Origin: Zygnema cylindricum
Taxonomy: Eukaryota > Streptophyta > Zygnematophyceae > Zygnematales > Zygnemataceae
Length of the DNA stretch: 60,952 nucleotides
NCBI GenBank assembly: GCA_037447655.1
Contig: JBBHKE010001538.1
Location: 333,797 to 394,748 of the forward strand
Direction: 5' to 3'
In this document: positions 43,331 to 54,267 of the stretch, piece after piece
Layout of the letters: the number at the start of each line of letters is the position of its first letter
How positions within the stretch are numbered: position 1 is the first letter of the stretch
Program-made: the position numbers and the translations under genes
The notes under the pieces: generated by a model
The model's input: the letters and a program-made list of their open reading frames with translations, nothing else
What the model was told of the DNA's origin: nothing
Database searches by the model: none

Positions 43331-44786
43331 GTGCTTACGGTGGATTAAAAGGTGAAGCAGGCTGGATTATAGATTCAGGTGCCTCCATGCACATGTGTAA
43401 GGATAGGCACCTGTTCACTAAGATAAGAAAGATTCCCACAGTAGAGATAGAGTACGGGGATGGGAGGATAGTCACCACTACTCTTGTAGGATCGGTAGAT
43501 CTCAAAGTGTTAGTAGAAGGAAAGACATCCATAGTAACATTCTCCGATGTATTGTTTATTCCAGAGCTGAACAAAAAACCTCATCTCAACATCTGTATTA
43601 TATTATAAGGGTTTTTTTACTAGCACTAGGGAAGGAGTCTTTACTGCTAGTTTTGAGGAGGATGTCTATTTCATTGATGAGAAAGGTAGCCATGGGATGT
43701 TTAGGCTGGTTTTAAGTAATGAAAAGAAAAAACTTTATTATGCTGGTATTCATGATATTATGATGTGGCATAAGAGGCTTGGGCATGTGAATCTAGATAA
43801 GTTAAGAGAAATGAAAAAAATGGGAGTGGTGGAAGGATTAAGTTCAATGAGAGTGATAATATAAGTGATTGTAGTGGATGTGCTCAAGGTAAATCACACT
43901 GATTACCCTTTCCTAAAACAGCCACCTTTAAGGGAGAAAAAATTCTAGATCTAGTACACACAGATATTTGGGGACCGGCTAAAGTGCCCTCACCTAGGGG
44001 GAAGAGATTTATGATGACTATCGCTGATGATTGGTCTCGGTATTCTCGAGTGTATTTTTTGAAAAACAAGTCCGAAGCTCAGGATTGTTTTAGACAATAT
44101 AGAGCATGGAGTGAAAAACTCCATGAAACTCTAATCAAGAGAGTAAAGAGTGACAATGGTGTGGAGTATACTTCTAACCAGTTTGAGGATTTTCTGAGGG
44201 AAGATGGAGTCCAACACCAAAAGACAGTTCGAGAAAACTCGGAACAGAATGGGGTAGCTGAAACGTTAAATAGAACACCAAGTGATAGTGCTAGAAGTAT
44301 GTTATCGGATAAAAAGATAGAAAAAAGGTTTTGGGCAGAAGCAATGAACTGTGCTAATTACCTCAAAAATAGAGTTCTTACTTCAGCTATAAAAGACCAA
44401 ACACCTTATGAGAGATGGACAGGCCAAAACCAGACATATCTCACTTAAAGGTTTTCGGTAGTCAAGTATTCAATCTAGATACAGATCGGTCTAATAGGAA
44501 GCTAGATCCTAAAGCAAAATCAGAATACTTATTAGGATATGATGAGGATGTTAAAGGATATAGAGTTTATGATCTAAAAATAGAAGATATAATCTTAGTA
44601 AAGTATCTAGTAGTTATGGATGAAGGAAAGTCTGTGGATCCCTTCAAGTATACAAAGTCAGTAAAAATCAGATTTGAGTCAGAAAATTCCGATGACTTTG
44701 AGTTTCTTAACTATCTAAGTTTTAGAGAAGATGACATTCTTGCACGTACAAATCAGATTGAAAGGACTCGGCTATGGAAACTCTAG
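43331..44786 (+). pseudogene. A3 protease - integrase (broken)
   Basis: 43240-43608 includes GWIIDSGASMHMCKDRHLFTK and VTFSDVLFIPELN. A frame slip near 43580 and a stop follow. The WHKRLGHVNLDKLREMKK region is at about 43765-43820. 43984-44448 is integrase (IADDWSRYSRVYFLKNKSE, SDNGVEYTSNQFE, SEQNGVAETLNRT). The last motif has ERLNRT changed to ETLNRT. 44415-44786 carries SHLKVFGSQVFNLDT and GYDEDVKGYRVYD. A one-base deletion near 44430 joins these two frames. Confidence 0.85.
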
Positions 44787-46572
44787 TAACAACTCTACCC
44801 GAAGCGGAAAACGTGGTGGAAATTGATTCGGAATCAAGGGATAGGGGAGAAGCCAAGATTGTTCGAAAGAATCCACAAGAACCATTTATTCCGGCCTCAG
44901 ATTTTGAGGGACGAACGAGAAGTAGCAAAAGATTGCAAGAAAAACAGGTTAACAACAAGGTAACAAAACTATCTCATCAAGATGAACCTCAGACTTATGG
45001 AGAGACGATGATTTGTCTAGGAAGAAACCAATGGAAGACAGCCATCAATGAGGAGATGGCCTCAATTATGGCAGCCGATACTTGGGAGCTGGTGGATTGT
45101 CCACCTAACTGAAAATCAATCGGTTGTAAGTGGGTTTTCAAATTAAAACTGAATCCAGATAACACAATCGAGCGCTACAAGGCCTAATTAGTGGCAAAGG
45201 GATTTACACAAAAGAAGGGAATTAACTACGAGGAAACCTTTGCCCCGGTCGTCAGATTTCCCTTCGTCCGCATACTTCTCAACCTGGCAGCAGCGAAAGA
45301 CATGGAAGTGCACCAGATGGACATCAAGAAAGCCTTTTTGCGTGGAGGATTGGAAGAGGAGATCTTCATGCGACAACCCGGAGAGTTTGTGGAGGATAGA
45401 GAGGAGAGTAAGGTATGCCGGCTGATTAAATCTCTTTATGGTTTGAAACAGGCGCCTCGAGAGTGGAATAAGAAGCTTGATGAGTTTTTTACTAGTCTGG
45501 GATGTATCCAGATCAGCTCAGATCACTAAATCTATGTTTTCGAAGATGAAGAATGTTTTATATTTATTGCAATTTATGTTGATGATTTGTTTGTTTTAAG
45601 TAAATCAATGGAAAAAATTAATAAACTGAAAACCGATCTTAAAGGGAGATTTGAAATGAAGGATATGGGGGAAGCAAAATATATTTTGGGAATTCAAGTA
45701 GAGAGAGACCGAAAAAGAATAAGATTATAAAGTTGACTAAAAAAGAAGCAATAAGGAACATGCTTGAAAAATTTCAGATGGATAACGCTAATAGTTGTAC
45801 AACTCCAATGGAGTTGAAGAAGGGAAGTGAGGGGAGTGAGCAAGACGGAGTCATAGTCTTACATGAGGAATTATCTCCTGAAGAACAGAAGTTCATGCAG
45901 ACTATTCCTTACAAGCAAGTAGTGGGAAGTCTAATCTATTTTATGAATTGTACCCGGCCGGATTTAGTTGCAGCTGTAGGAGTGCTGAGTAGAAGTCTAA
46001 ATGCTCCCACTAAGAGGGATTGGCAGGCAGCTAAGAGAGTCCTTAGATATTTGATAGGAACTAGGGATCTATGGTTGCATTTGGGTGGGGAGAATATTGA
46101 CATCACTACTTGGAGTGATGGTAGTTATGGTGATGCTCCGATGAGGAGATGCACTTCTGGATATGTATTATATGTGGGTGATGGGGCTTGCTGTTGGAGT
46201 AGCAAACAACAAAAGGTTATTGCTCAGTCCACCATGGAGGCTGAGTATATGGCCTCTTGCTCTGTTGTAAAAGAATTGATGTGGGTCAAGTCTTTGCTTC
46301 GTGAGCTTGGTCACTTTAAGAGTAGTGCGCAGAAAATATTTTGTGATAATCAGGCAGCAATCGCTATTTCTACCAATCCTAAACATCATTTTAAAGCCAA
46401 ACACATGGACATTAGACTCAGCTTTGTTAGAGAGAAAGTAAAAAACAAAATAATCAGTTTAGAGTACCGACCAGATAGTGAGATGGTAGCAGATATGATG
46501 ACCAAACCTGTGCCTTCCCCTAAGCTAATTTTATGCAAGGAGAAGTGTGGTCTAAAATTAAAGATTGACTAG
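44774..46572 (+). pseudogene. A3 reverse transcriptase - RNase H (broken)
   Basis: 44774-45112 is the linker and RT start, ending at a TGA in the NRKSIG motif. 45191-45529 has [31 protein letters not shown] and SLYGLKQAPREWNKKLDE, with a TAA after SSDH. The active-site YVDD (VDDLFVLSK) lies at about 45578-45600. A short frame disruption near 45715 precedes 45733-46572, a 279-codon frame with complete RNase H landmarks (SDGSYGD, STMEAEYMAS, CDNQAAIAIS, MMTKPVPSPKLIL). Confidence 0.86.
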
Positions 46573-46585
46573 AAAATAAGGGGAG

Positions 46586-47652
46586 TGTAGAAATTAATGG
46601 TATGTTTAAAGTATTTTCTAGATCTAAATAGAAATATAGAAAGAAGCCAAGGCAGTCTGCCTCTAACTTCTCTCTTCAACTCTCAAACTTGTCGCAGTCA
46701 CTGAGAAGTTGGAGAGGAAGCTAGAGCCATGGCTACCTAGGCTATCCAGAGGTTTATGGGAAATATATATATATTAGTTTATTTCCGTTGGGTTATTTAC
46801 TAATACAGTATATGTTTACCCCAGGATTTGATTCTGGTACCTGTCGGACGGTAAGCTGCCGGTAGCCGGTAGCCTTAACCGTTGAGTCTAGACATAGTGT
46901 TACGTATTATAGGGTTTGGTAATTAGTTAAACATTAATACGTAGGATAGTTGATTTAACTGAAACAGTTTTACGAGAGACATAGATCCAGTAATGTAAAA
47001 GTACGGATTACGGTACGGATAAGAAATAAATACCGTGCATTAATTTCTTTAGCAAAACAAATATCACGCATATATTTATTACGGCTACGATTTAATGTGA
47101 ATTTAATCCAACGGCCAAAATTAACGTCGGGATCGCGGAAGAGAATTTCGGCGGTTTGTGGTCATCGCCACATCGGATGACACGTGGCGAAATTACATTG
47201 GATCGTGGTATCTCCGGAGATTACTTCACCGAATCCGCATATGGCATGTGTCAACATTTAGGCCATGTCGTACAATGTCCGTACAAAAAGTACATCGACA
47301 GCTGTACTTTTGTGTACGGAAGTGTACTCTCATTGGCTCCGTACATCAGTAGATAGAGTCTGTGAGAGAGATAGGACTTAGAAAAATTAGGAGATATAAC
47401 CCTCTCTCCCAGAGAGCTTCTGTAAAAAAGGTCAACTTTGACCCTCCATAACTTACTGCTCAGGGAGCAAATTCAGAGATTCTTTTTCCTATCGATTCAG
47501 GGGAGTCTTGCCTTCACAGGGGTGAAGTTGGTCAGTGTTTTTGTCTGCCAGGGTGGCAATTATTCTTGCTGAAACACAAAAGGGTCAGGGTTATACTAGA
47601 GGCTTCTTGGAAGCTGTCCACTCTGAGGACTTATGGAGTTCTCAGAGTTTCA
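46586..47652 (+). repeat. A3 3' LTR
   Basis: 1067 bp, TGTAGAAATTAATGG...GAGTTTCA, preceded by PPT AAGGGGAG and followed by TSD TAAGC. It gives the uninterrupted sequence of the hairpin into which C inserted in the 5' LTR. Confidence 0.93.
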
Positions 47653-47657
47653 TAAGC

Positions 47658-47714
47658 TACGCTCTACCCAACTATTAAAGGAGTTATAGATTTATGTGAT
47701 AATTCGTGCAACCT

Positions 47715-47778
<64 letters not shown>

Positions 47779-48360
47779 TATAAATTTTTATGTTTGCTAT
47801 GTTTTCTGAGTGAGTTAATCCGGTAGGCAAACAAAAATAGAAACTATACCAGATTTACAGACAAAATCAAAAAAATCGAACTCAAAGCCCACCAAACAAC
47901 AAAACCCTAAATATTGAAAATAAAAACAAATTGAAGCAATCTAAAGAAAACCACTACACTGGAAAAGAAAACAAAACAACTAATTAATGTTTGACTGAAA
48001 AAGAAAAGCAAATTACAATAACTAGACAGAAAGAAAACAATTGACACAATGAATAATGAAAATTAAAAATGAAACAAAAATTAAGCAACGGAATATTTGC
48101 GACAGTAGCCACTAGGCTCTGAAGTCTTTTAATATTCCTTACAGGAGTCTAACCAACAGACAAAAACCCTTCATTAACTTGACGAAGGAGCCGAGATAGC
48201 CGGTATTCCCACAGAGCCAGACAGGACTAGAGCTAGACTACAAAGTCAGCGCTTTGACTGCAGGAAATACCAAGTCGATGGACGCAATTCAACCACCAGA
48301 ACACGTAGAAGACAGTTTGGAGGGAAACCTTGTAAGCTGGCTTACGCTGGTAGATTAGGT
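47658..48360. other. Non-coding AT-rich stretch
   Basis: Apart from the TA microsatellite I see no gene or transposon signature. It was contiguous with 33153-34029 before A3 inserted. The last five bases, TAGGT, are the target site of solo LTR E. Confidence 0.5.
47719..47783. repeat. (TA)n microsatellite
   Basis: Nearly pure TA dinucleotide tract with one AA interruption near 47758-47760. Confidence 0.95.
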
Positions 48361-49714
48361 TGTTGATATTTGTGTATTTTCTAGGACAGTTTTAGGATAG
48401 AAAAGTAGCAGAGGCAGTCTGTCTCTAACCTCCTTCTCCAAGCTCCCACACTTGTTGTAGTCACTGAAGGTTGGAGAGGGAGCTAGAGCCATGGCTGCCT
48501 AAGCTCTCTTGAGCTAGAGCCATGGGTGCATAAGCTCTCCAAAGAGACTGGAGTAGATAATCGGTATGTTTACTAAAAAGGTATTTGACGGACCCAGGAA
48601 TTGATAGTGGTACCTACCGTCCGTCAAACATCCCGTAGTCGTTACCTTTGTTTACTTAGTCTACAACTAGTGCTAGGACGTATAGGGTTTGATAGATATT
48701 TAAATAGTTACAGCTATGGTTTTCCATTTAACAGGATTACGGTATATAGGGCATAGAAACAACTGTACTTTTAGTACCAGATGAAATAAATAGATGAAAT
48801 AAATAGTACGGACATTTATTTTTACGGTCCATTTTAAATAACGATGTAAATCCGACGGTCGTGGTTAGCGTCGGCATCACGGAAAGGACAATTTGGCAGT
48901 TTGCAGACGCCGCCACTCCGGTTAACACGTGGCAACATCATACGGGCTTACAAAATTTCCGAAACGGAAGAAAACAAAATCGGAAGTGACAAATGTCGCA
49001 ATATTGCGATTTCATACAATGTACGTACATAAAGTACTCCGGCACTTGTACTTTTTTGTACGGTACCGTTTTTCAGACGTGGCATGACCTAGAGCCACGT
49101 GGAGAGATAATATTTGGCAGCACGAATTCCGGGAATTAAAAGAACGAGTTTGGATAAGACACGTGTTGGTTTTTGACCATGTCGTATGATGGTTATACAA
49201 AAGGTACAACGACACCTGTACCTTTATGTACTATACAATATTATGATTGGTCTGTACCTCAGTAATAGAGGATTAAGAGAGGGGTTTAGGACTTAAAATA
49301 TTTCAGGTAGGTAGCCACCTCTCTCTTAGAGAGCATTTGTACAAAAGGCAAACTTTGGCCAGCCATAACAATCAATTCAGCTGACCAATTTCAGTGATTC
49401 TTGTTGCTGCGCACTTAAGGGAGTCCAGGCTACACAGGGATGTAGTCGGTCAGAGTTTTTGCCTGCCTGGGTGGCTACATTTCTAAGGGAAAGTCAAAAT
49501 GGGTGAATGTATCCAAATCACATATTCTAACTTTGCATTCTGTGGTGGAACTGAGCACACATAAAGTCTTATTTCACAAGGGTGAAGCTTTAATGGGGTA
49601 CTGATTGTCAAGGGGTGAATCATTTGGGTTTATATAAACTTGGAGTCGGCACTATCTAGATTAACTTTTTTTGTTCTGCGAATTATGTGTGGCAATAGAG
49701 CCCATAGAATTTCA
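48361..49714 (+). mobile_element. Solo LTR, family E, TSD TAGGT
   Basis: 1354 bp, TGTTGATATTTG...AGAATTTCA, with perfect TSD TAGGT (48356-48360 and 49715-49719). It shares blocks with family-A LTRs (TTTTCTAGGACAG, AGAGGCAGTCTGTCTCTAAC, the CCATGGCTGCC block, the GTAC-type hairpins near 49015-49065, ACTTTGGCCAGCCATAAC) but is much diverged and has a duplicated hairpin region (second copy near 49195-49235). No internal sequence remains. Confidence 0.85.
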
Positions 49715-49719
49715 TAGGT

Positions 49720-50314
49720 AAGGTCTTAGTACAAAGAGAAGGAGAAGCTCAAAGACAATTACTAGCATGAAACTATGATCTGAAAAAGGAAAAACCCTAA
49801 CTCAAAAACTAGCTGGTCATTATATATTTAGGTGAAAACCCTAACGATATAGTTCGACAAATCACAAGAATAATGTTTGCCAGAAAACAACAACCTTCCA
49901 ATGTTGGATTCTCGTGCTTATTTTTTGCAAAATTCTTATCTTGCCAAATGGCATTTATCGTATACTGTCACTAATCCGTACAGCTATACTAATTCCTACA
50001 TGTCTTTGAGTAAATAAGTTTCTATGTTAAACGCTGCCAATTTTTAGAGACGATCGGTGCGTGGTTGCCTTAGAATGCCTTACATCTACACCTCAAGGAT
50101 GAAAACCCTCCCTAAGCTAAGCAAAAATGATGCATGAACCTCCAAGGGTTTATGACTTCAAACACCTGTCAAGTTTGTAGCCGTTTGGACTCCTAGCGTC
50201 TGATGTCGTACCGCGGTCCAGTTCGTTTGTAGCCGTTTGAACTCCTGGCGTCTGATGCCGTACCGCGGTCCAGTTCTATGCTGATTTTACATCGTGTTCC
50301 TGCGGTGCCGTACG
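49720..50314. other. Spacer between solo LTR E and A4
   Basis: Apart from a 52-bp tandem duplication I recognise nothing. No substantial open frame is present. It ends in GGAGT (50315-50319), the A4 target site. Confidence 0.5.
50173..50276. repeat. 52-bp tandem duplication
   Basis: Two adjacent copies (50173-50224 and 50225-50276) starting GTTTGTAGCCGTTTG and ending GCGGTCCAGTTC, differing at a few positions. Confidence 0.92.
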
Positions 50315-50319
50315 GGAGT

Positions 50320-51369
50320 TGTAAAAACTAATGGTTTTATTAGTATTTTCTAGGTCTGAAAAGAAATACAGAAGTCGAGGCAGTCTATCTCTAACTTCTC
50401 TCTCCAACTCTCAAACTTGTCGCAGTCACTGAGAAATTGGAGAGGAAGCTAGAGCCATGGCTACCTTGGCTATCCTGAGGTTTACGGGAATTTTATATTA
50501 GGGTTTATATATTTAATTAAAATGTATACGTGCCGGCGGCAGGATTTGATCCTTGTACCTGCCGGCCGGCAGACACAAGTAGCCGGTAGCCTTAGCCGTC
50601 TAATATAGCGGTAGTGTTACCTAACACATAGTTTGATAATTATTTAGATATGTATACAAGCGATAAATCATTTAACTGGAATTGATTACGGGATACATAG
50701 ATCCAGTAATATATAATGTACGACTTACGGTACGGACCAAAATCACTACCGCGCATTTGTTTCGTAAATGAAACAAATACCGCGCATGTATTTATTACGG
50801 CTACGATTAAAGCCGAATTTAATCGGACGGCCGGGATTAGCGCCGAGATCGCGGAGGAAGATTTCGGCGGTTTGTGGCCATCGCCACATCGGATGACGCG
50901 TGGCAAAATTCCGTTGGATTGTGGAAACTCCGGAGATTATGGCACCGAATCCGGATTTGACATGTGTCGACATTTTGGCCATGTCGTACAATGTCCGTAC
51001 ATAAAGTACACCAGCAGCTGTACTTTTGCGTACGGAACTCAATTCTGATTGGTTCCGTACATCAGTAGATAGAGTCTGTGAGAGAGATAGGACTTAGAAA
51101 AATTAGAAGATAGGACCCTCTCTCCCAAAGAGCTTCTGTACAAAAGGTCAACTTTGACCCTCCATAACTTACTGCTCAGGGGAGCAAATTTAGAGATTCT
51201 TTTTGCTATCGACTCAGGGGAGTCTTGTCTTCACAGGGGTGAAGTTGGTCAGAGTTTTTGTCTGCCAGGGTGGCAGTTGTTTTTGCTTAAACACAAAGGG
51301 GTCAGGATTATCCTAGAGGCTTCTTGGAAGCTGTCCACTCTGAGGACTTATGGAGGTCTCAGAGTTTCA
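50320..51369 (+). repeat. A4 5' LTR
   Basis: 1050 bp, TGTAAAAACTAATGG...GAGTTTCA. Hairpin arms lie at 50994-51010 and 51019-51036, a second inverted repeat (ATTTGTTTC/GAAACAAAT) at about 50755-50778, and an ATTGG box just past the hairpin at about 51048. The gag ATG is at 51350, 20 bp before the LTR end. Confidence 0.96.
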
Positions 51370-53395
51370 GGTTATGGGCCCACCCTCTAGGGTACCAATC
51401 TTTAATGGAACTGGCTTCATATACTGGGAAAGTATGATGATAGGAGCTCTATGCGAAAAAAGGTTTTGGGGGATAGTGAGTGGACGATTGGGGCGTCCAT
51501 CAAGTCTTGGAATTCCTCCAGGGTTTAAAGGAAGCAGATTCACCAGGAAAGAGGATTCACCTTCAACGGAGGAAACAAAGGAAGGAGAGGTGGTGGACAA
51601 AGGAAAGGAGAAGGAGGCGACCACACCAATAGCAACTGGTTTAGCATTCATGTCACCTATTCTGAGGAACGAGGAGAATGATACTGAAACCTGGGACTTC
51701 AACAATATGGCGGCAAAGCACTTCATCCTACGCCATCTCACTCAAGGACTTGCATGTCCTCATTTGCAGGTAGAGAGGGCATCCGATCTTTGGATGGCTC
51801 TCATATAGATGTACCGAAGTGGTACGATTCAGCAACAACAGTTGGCTGATCAGAAAGTTAAGGAGTATGTATACAAAGGGGGAAATATGTTGGATTTTTG
51901 CAATGAGCTTGCTACACTCTTCATGGAGCTAGAGAGTGCGGGTAAAGTTTTTAGTGAAAAAGAAAAAGTTAACTGTTTACTAATGAAGTTACCTGATGAG
52001 TTCGAGAACATAGTCAACTGTGTGCACGACTTGCCGGACTCAAGGTGGATATGGAACTCAGTGGTAGGGATGATTCTCGTTCGAGAGAATACGATTGAGA
52101 TCCGAAGGGGAGGAAAGAGTGGCCAAGCCTTGGCAACAGCGACCGATTGGAGGAACAAGGATTCCCGGAAACCAGTCAGAAACTATGGGGGTAGGGAGCA
52201 GGAAAAACAGGTTGGCGAGTTCGAACCAAGGGCTCCCAAAGGTTTATGTCATTTTTGTAAGAAACCTGGGCACTATATGGCAGAGTGCACCAAGCTAACC
52301 GAGCTTCGGTTAAAGGAGGGGCAGACCGGTGGTACCCCGAGAGGAAAGAAAAAGGCCCTTGTCACACAGGTACTTGAGGCGGAATCCGAGGACGAGGACG
52401 ATGAGCTCCTTTTGGATGAGGAGTTGGAGGCGAAAACTGAGGTTGAAATTCCACGAAGGCAGAAATGTGCTTACGGTGGATTGAAAGGTGAAGCAGGCTG
52501 GATTATAGATTCAGGTGCCTCAATGCACATGTGTAAGGATAGACACCTTTTCACTAAGATAAGAAAGATTCCCACCGTAGAGATAGAGTACGGGGATGGG
52601 AGGATAGTCACCACTACTCTTGTAGGATCGGTAGATCTGAAAGTGTTAGTAGAAGGAAAGACATCCATATTAACATTCTCCGATGTATTGTTTATTCCGG
52701 AGCTGAACAAAAACCTTATCTCTACATCGGTATTAGATGATAAGGGTTTTTTCACTAGCACTAGGGAAGGAGTCTTTACTGCTAGTTTTGAGGAGGATGT
52801 CTATTTCATTGCTGAGAAAGGTAGCCATGGGATGTTTAGGCTGATCTTAAGTAATGAAACGAAGAAACTTTATTATGCTGGTGTTCATGATATTATGATG
52901 TGGCATAAGAGGCTTGGGCATGTGAATCTAGATAAGTTAAGAGAGATGAAAAAGATGGGAGTGGTGGAAGGGATTCAGTTCAGTGAGAGTGATGATATAA
53001 GTGATTGTAGTGGGTGTGCTCAAGGTAAAGCACACAGATTACCCTTTCCAAAAACAGCCACCTACAAGGGAGAAAAACTTCTAGATCTAGTACACACAGA
53101 TATTTGGGGACCGGCTAGAGTGCCCTCACCGGGGGGGAAGAGATTTATGATGACTATAACTGATGATTGGTCTCGGTATTCCCGAGTATATTTTTTGAAA
53201 AACAAGTCAGAAGCTGAGGACTGTTTTAGACAATATAAAGCATGGAGCGAAAAACTCCATGAAACTCCAATCAAGAGAGTAAGGAGTGACAATGGTGGAG
53301 AGTATACTTCTAACCAGTTTGAGGATTTTTTGAGGGAAGATGGGGTTCAACACCAAAAGACAGTGCCAGAAAATCCTGAACAGAATGGGTAGCTG
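51350..53395 (+). pseudogene. A4 gag - protease - integrase core
   Basis: Starts at ATG 51350 in the LTR (MEVSEFQVMGPPSR). 152 codons of Gag lead to TAG at 51806-51808; sister copies have a Glu codon there. The next 527 codons (51809-53392) carry the Gag end with CCHC knuckle CHFCKKPGHYMAEC (residues about 147-160 of that frame), an acidic linker, retropepsin DSGAS (about 234-238), the HHCC zinc site (HKRLGHVN, CSGCAQGKAH) and the integrase core with Asp in HTDIWGP (about 431) and SDNGGEY (about 494). A one-base deletion in the G run after EQN (near 53388) stops it just before the catalytic Glu region. Confidence 0.93.
51370..51384 (+). promoter_or_regulatory. A4 primer binding site (half-tRNA iMet)
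   Basis: GGTTATGGGCCCACC, no spacer after the LTR. It is complementary to the anticodon arm of plant initiator tRNA-Met, including the CAU anticodon. In gag it is read across codons Q-V-M-G-P-P. Confidence 0.83.
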
Positions 53396-54267
53396 AAAGG
53401 TTAAATAGAACACTAAGTGATAGTGCTAGAAGTATGTTGTCGGATAAGAAGATAGGAAAAAGGTTTTGGGCAGAAGCAATGAACGGTGCTAATTACCTCA
53501 AAAATAGAGTTCTTACTTCAGCTATAAAAGATCAAACACCTTATGAGAGATGGACAGGCCGGAAACCAGACTTATCTCATTTAAAGGTTTTCGGCAGTCA
53601 AGTATTCAGTCTAGATACTGATCGGTCCAATTGGAAGCTAGATCCTAAAGGAAAACCGGGATACTTATTAGGATATGATGAGGATGTTAAAGGATATAGA
53701 GTTTATGATCTAAAAAGAGAAGATATAATCTTAGTAAAGCATCTAGTAGTTATGGATGAAGGAAAGTTTGTTGATCCCTTCAAATATACAAAGTCAGTAA
53801 AAATCAGATTTGAGTCAGAAAATTCTGATGACTTTGAGCTTCCTAACTATCCAGGTTTTAGAGACGATGACATTCTTGCAGGAACAAATCAGACCGAAAA
53901 GGACTCGGCTGTGGAAACTCCAGTGACAACTCTACTCGAAGCGGAAGACGTGGTGGAAATTGATTCGGAATCAAGGGATAGGGGAGAAGCCGAGTTTGTT
54001 CGAAAGAATCCACGAGAACCATCTATTCCGGCCTCAGATTTTGAGGGAGGGAGGAGAAGTAGCAAAAGACTGCAAGAAAAACAGGTTAATAACAAGGTAA
54101 CTAAACTATCTCATCAAGATGAACCTCAAACTTATCGAGAGGCGATGACTTGTCCAGAAAGAAACCGGTGGAAGACAGCCATCAATGAGGAGATGGCTTC
54201 AATCATGGCAGCCGATACTTGGGAGCTGGTGGACTGTCCACCTAACCGAAAACCAATCGGTTGTTAG
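53396..54267 (+). pseudogene. A4 integrase C-terminus, linker and RT start
   Basis: After the frame change, AERLNRTLSDSARSML leads into the frame annotated from 53434. FWAEAMNGANYLKNRVLT, SHLKVFGSQVFSLDT and GYDEDVKGYRVYDLKRED are the copia integrase C-terminal region. An acidic linker with SDFEGGRRSSKRLQ follows, then the RT start (TWELVDCPPNRKPIG). TAG at 54265-54267 replaces the Lys codon (AAG) of the family. Confidence 0.92.

Larger units (their letters stand above)
34030..47652 (+). mobile_element. Ty1/copia element A3, TSD TAAGC, split by C array
   Basis: Plus-strand element bounded by perfect TSD TAAGC (34025-34029 and 47653-47657). The 5' LTR is in two pieces (34030-34746 and 41889-42235) because the family-C array inserted into it. 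The 3' LTR is 46586-47652. Without C plus one TSD copy it is about 6.5 kb. The LTR start reads TATAGAAATT, a G-to-A change from the TGTAGAAATT of the 3' LTR. Gag-pol is complete in domain content but has many stops and frameshifts. Confidence 0.93.

Noticed and set aside
50716-51048. A 110-codon frame inside A4 LTRs (also 56115-56447 and 118 codons in A1 at 6173) as an LTR-encoded protein gene
   Set aside because: It is preserved only among the close A1/A4 LTRs, is interrupted in A2 and A3, overlaps the promoter-like hairpin region, and has an equally long frame on the other strand. It is best explained by LTR similarity.
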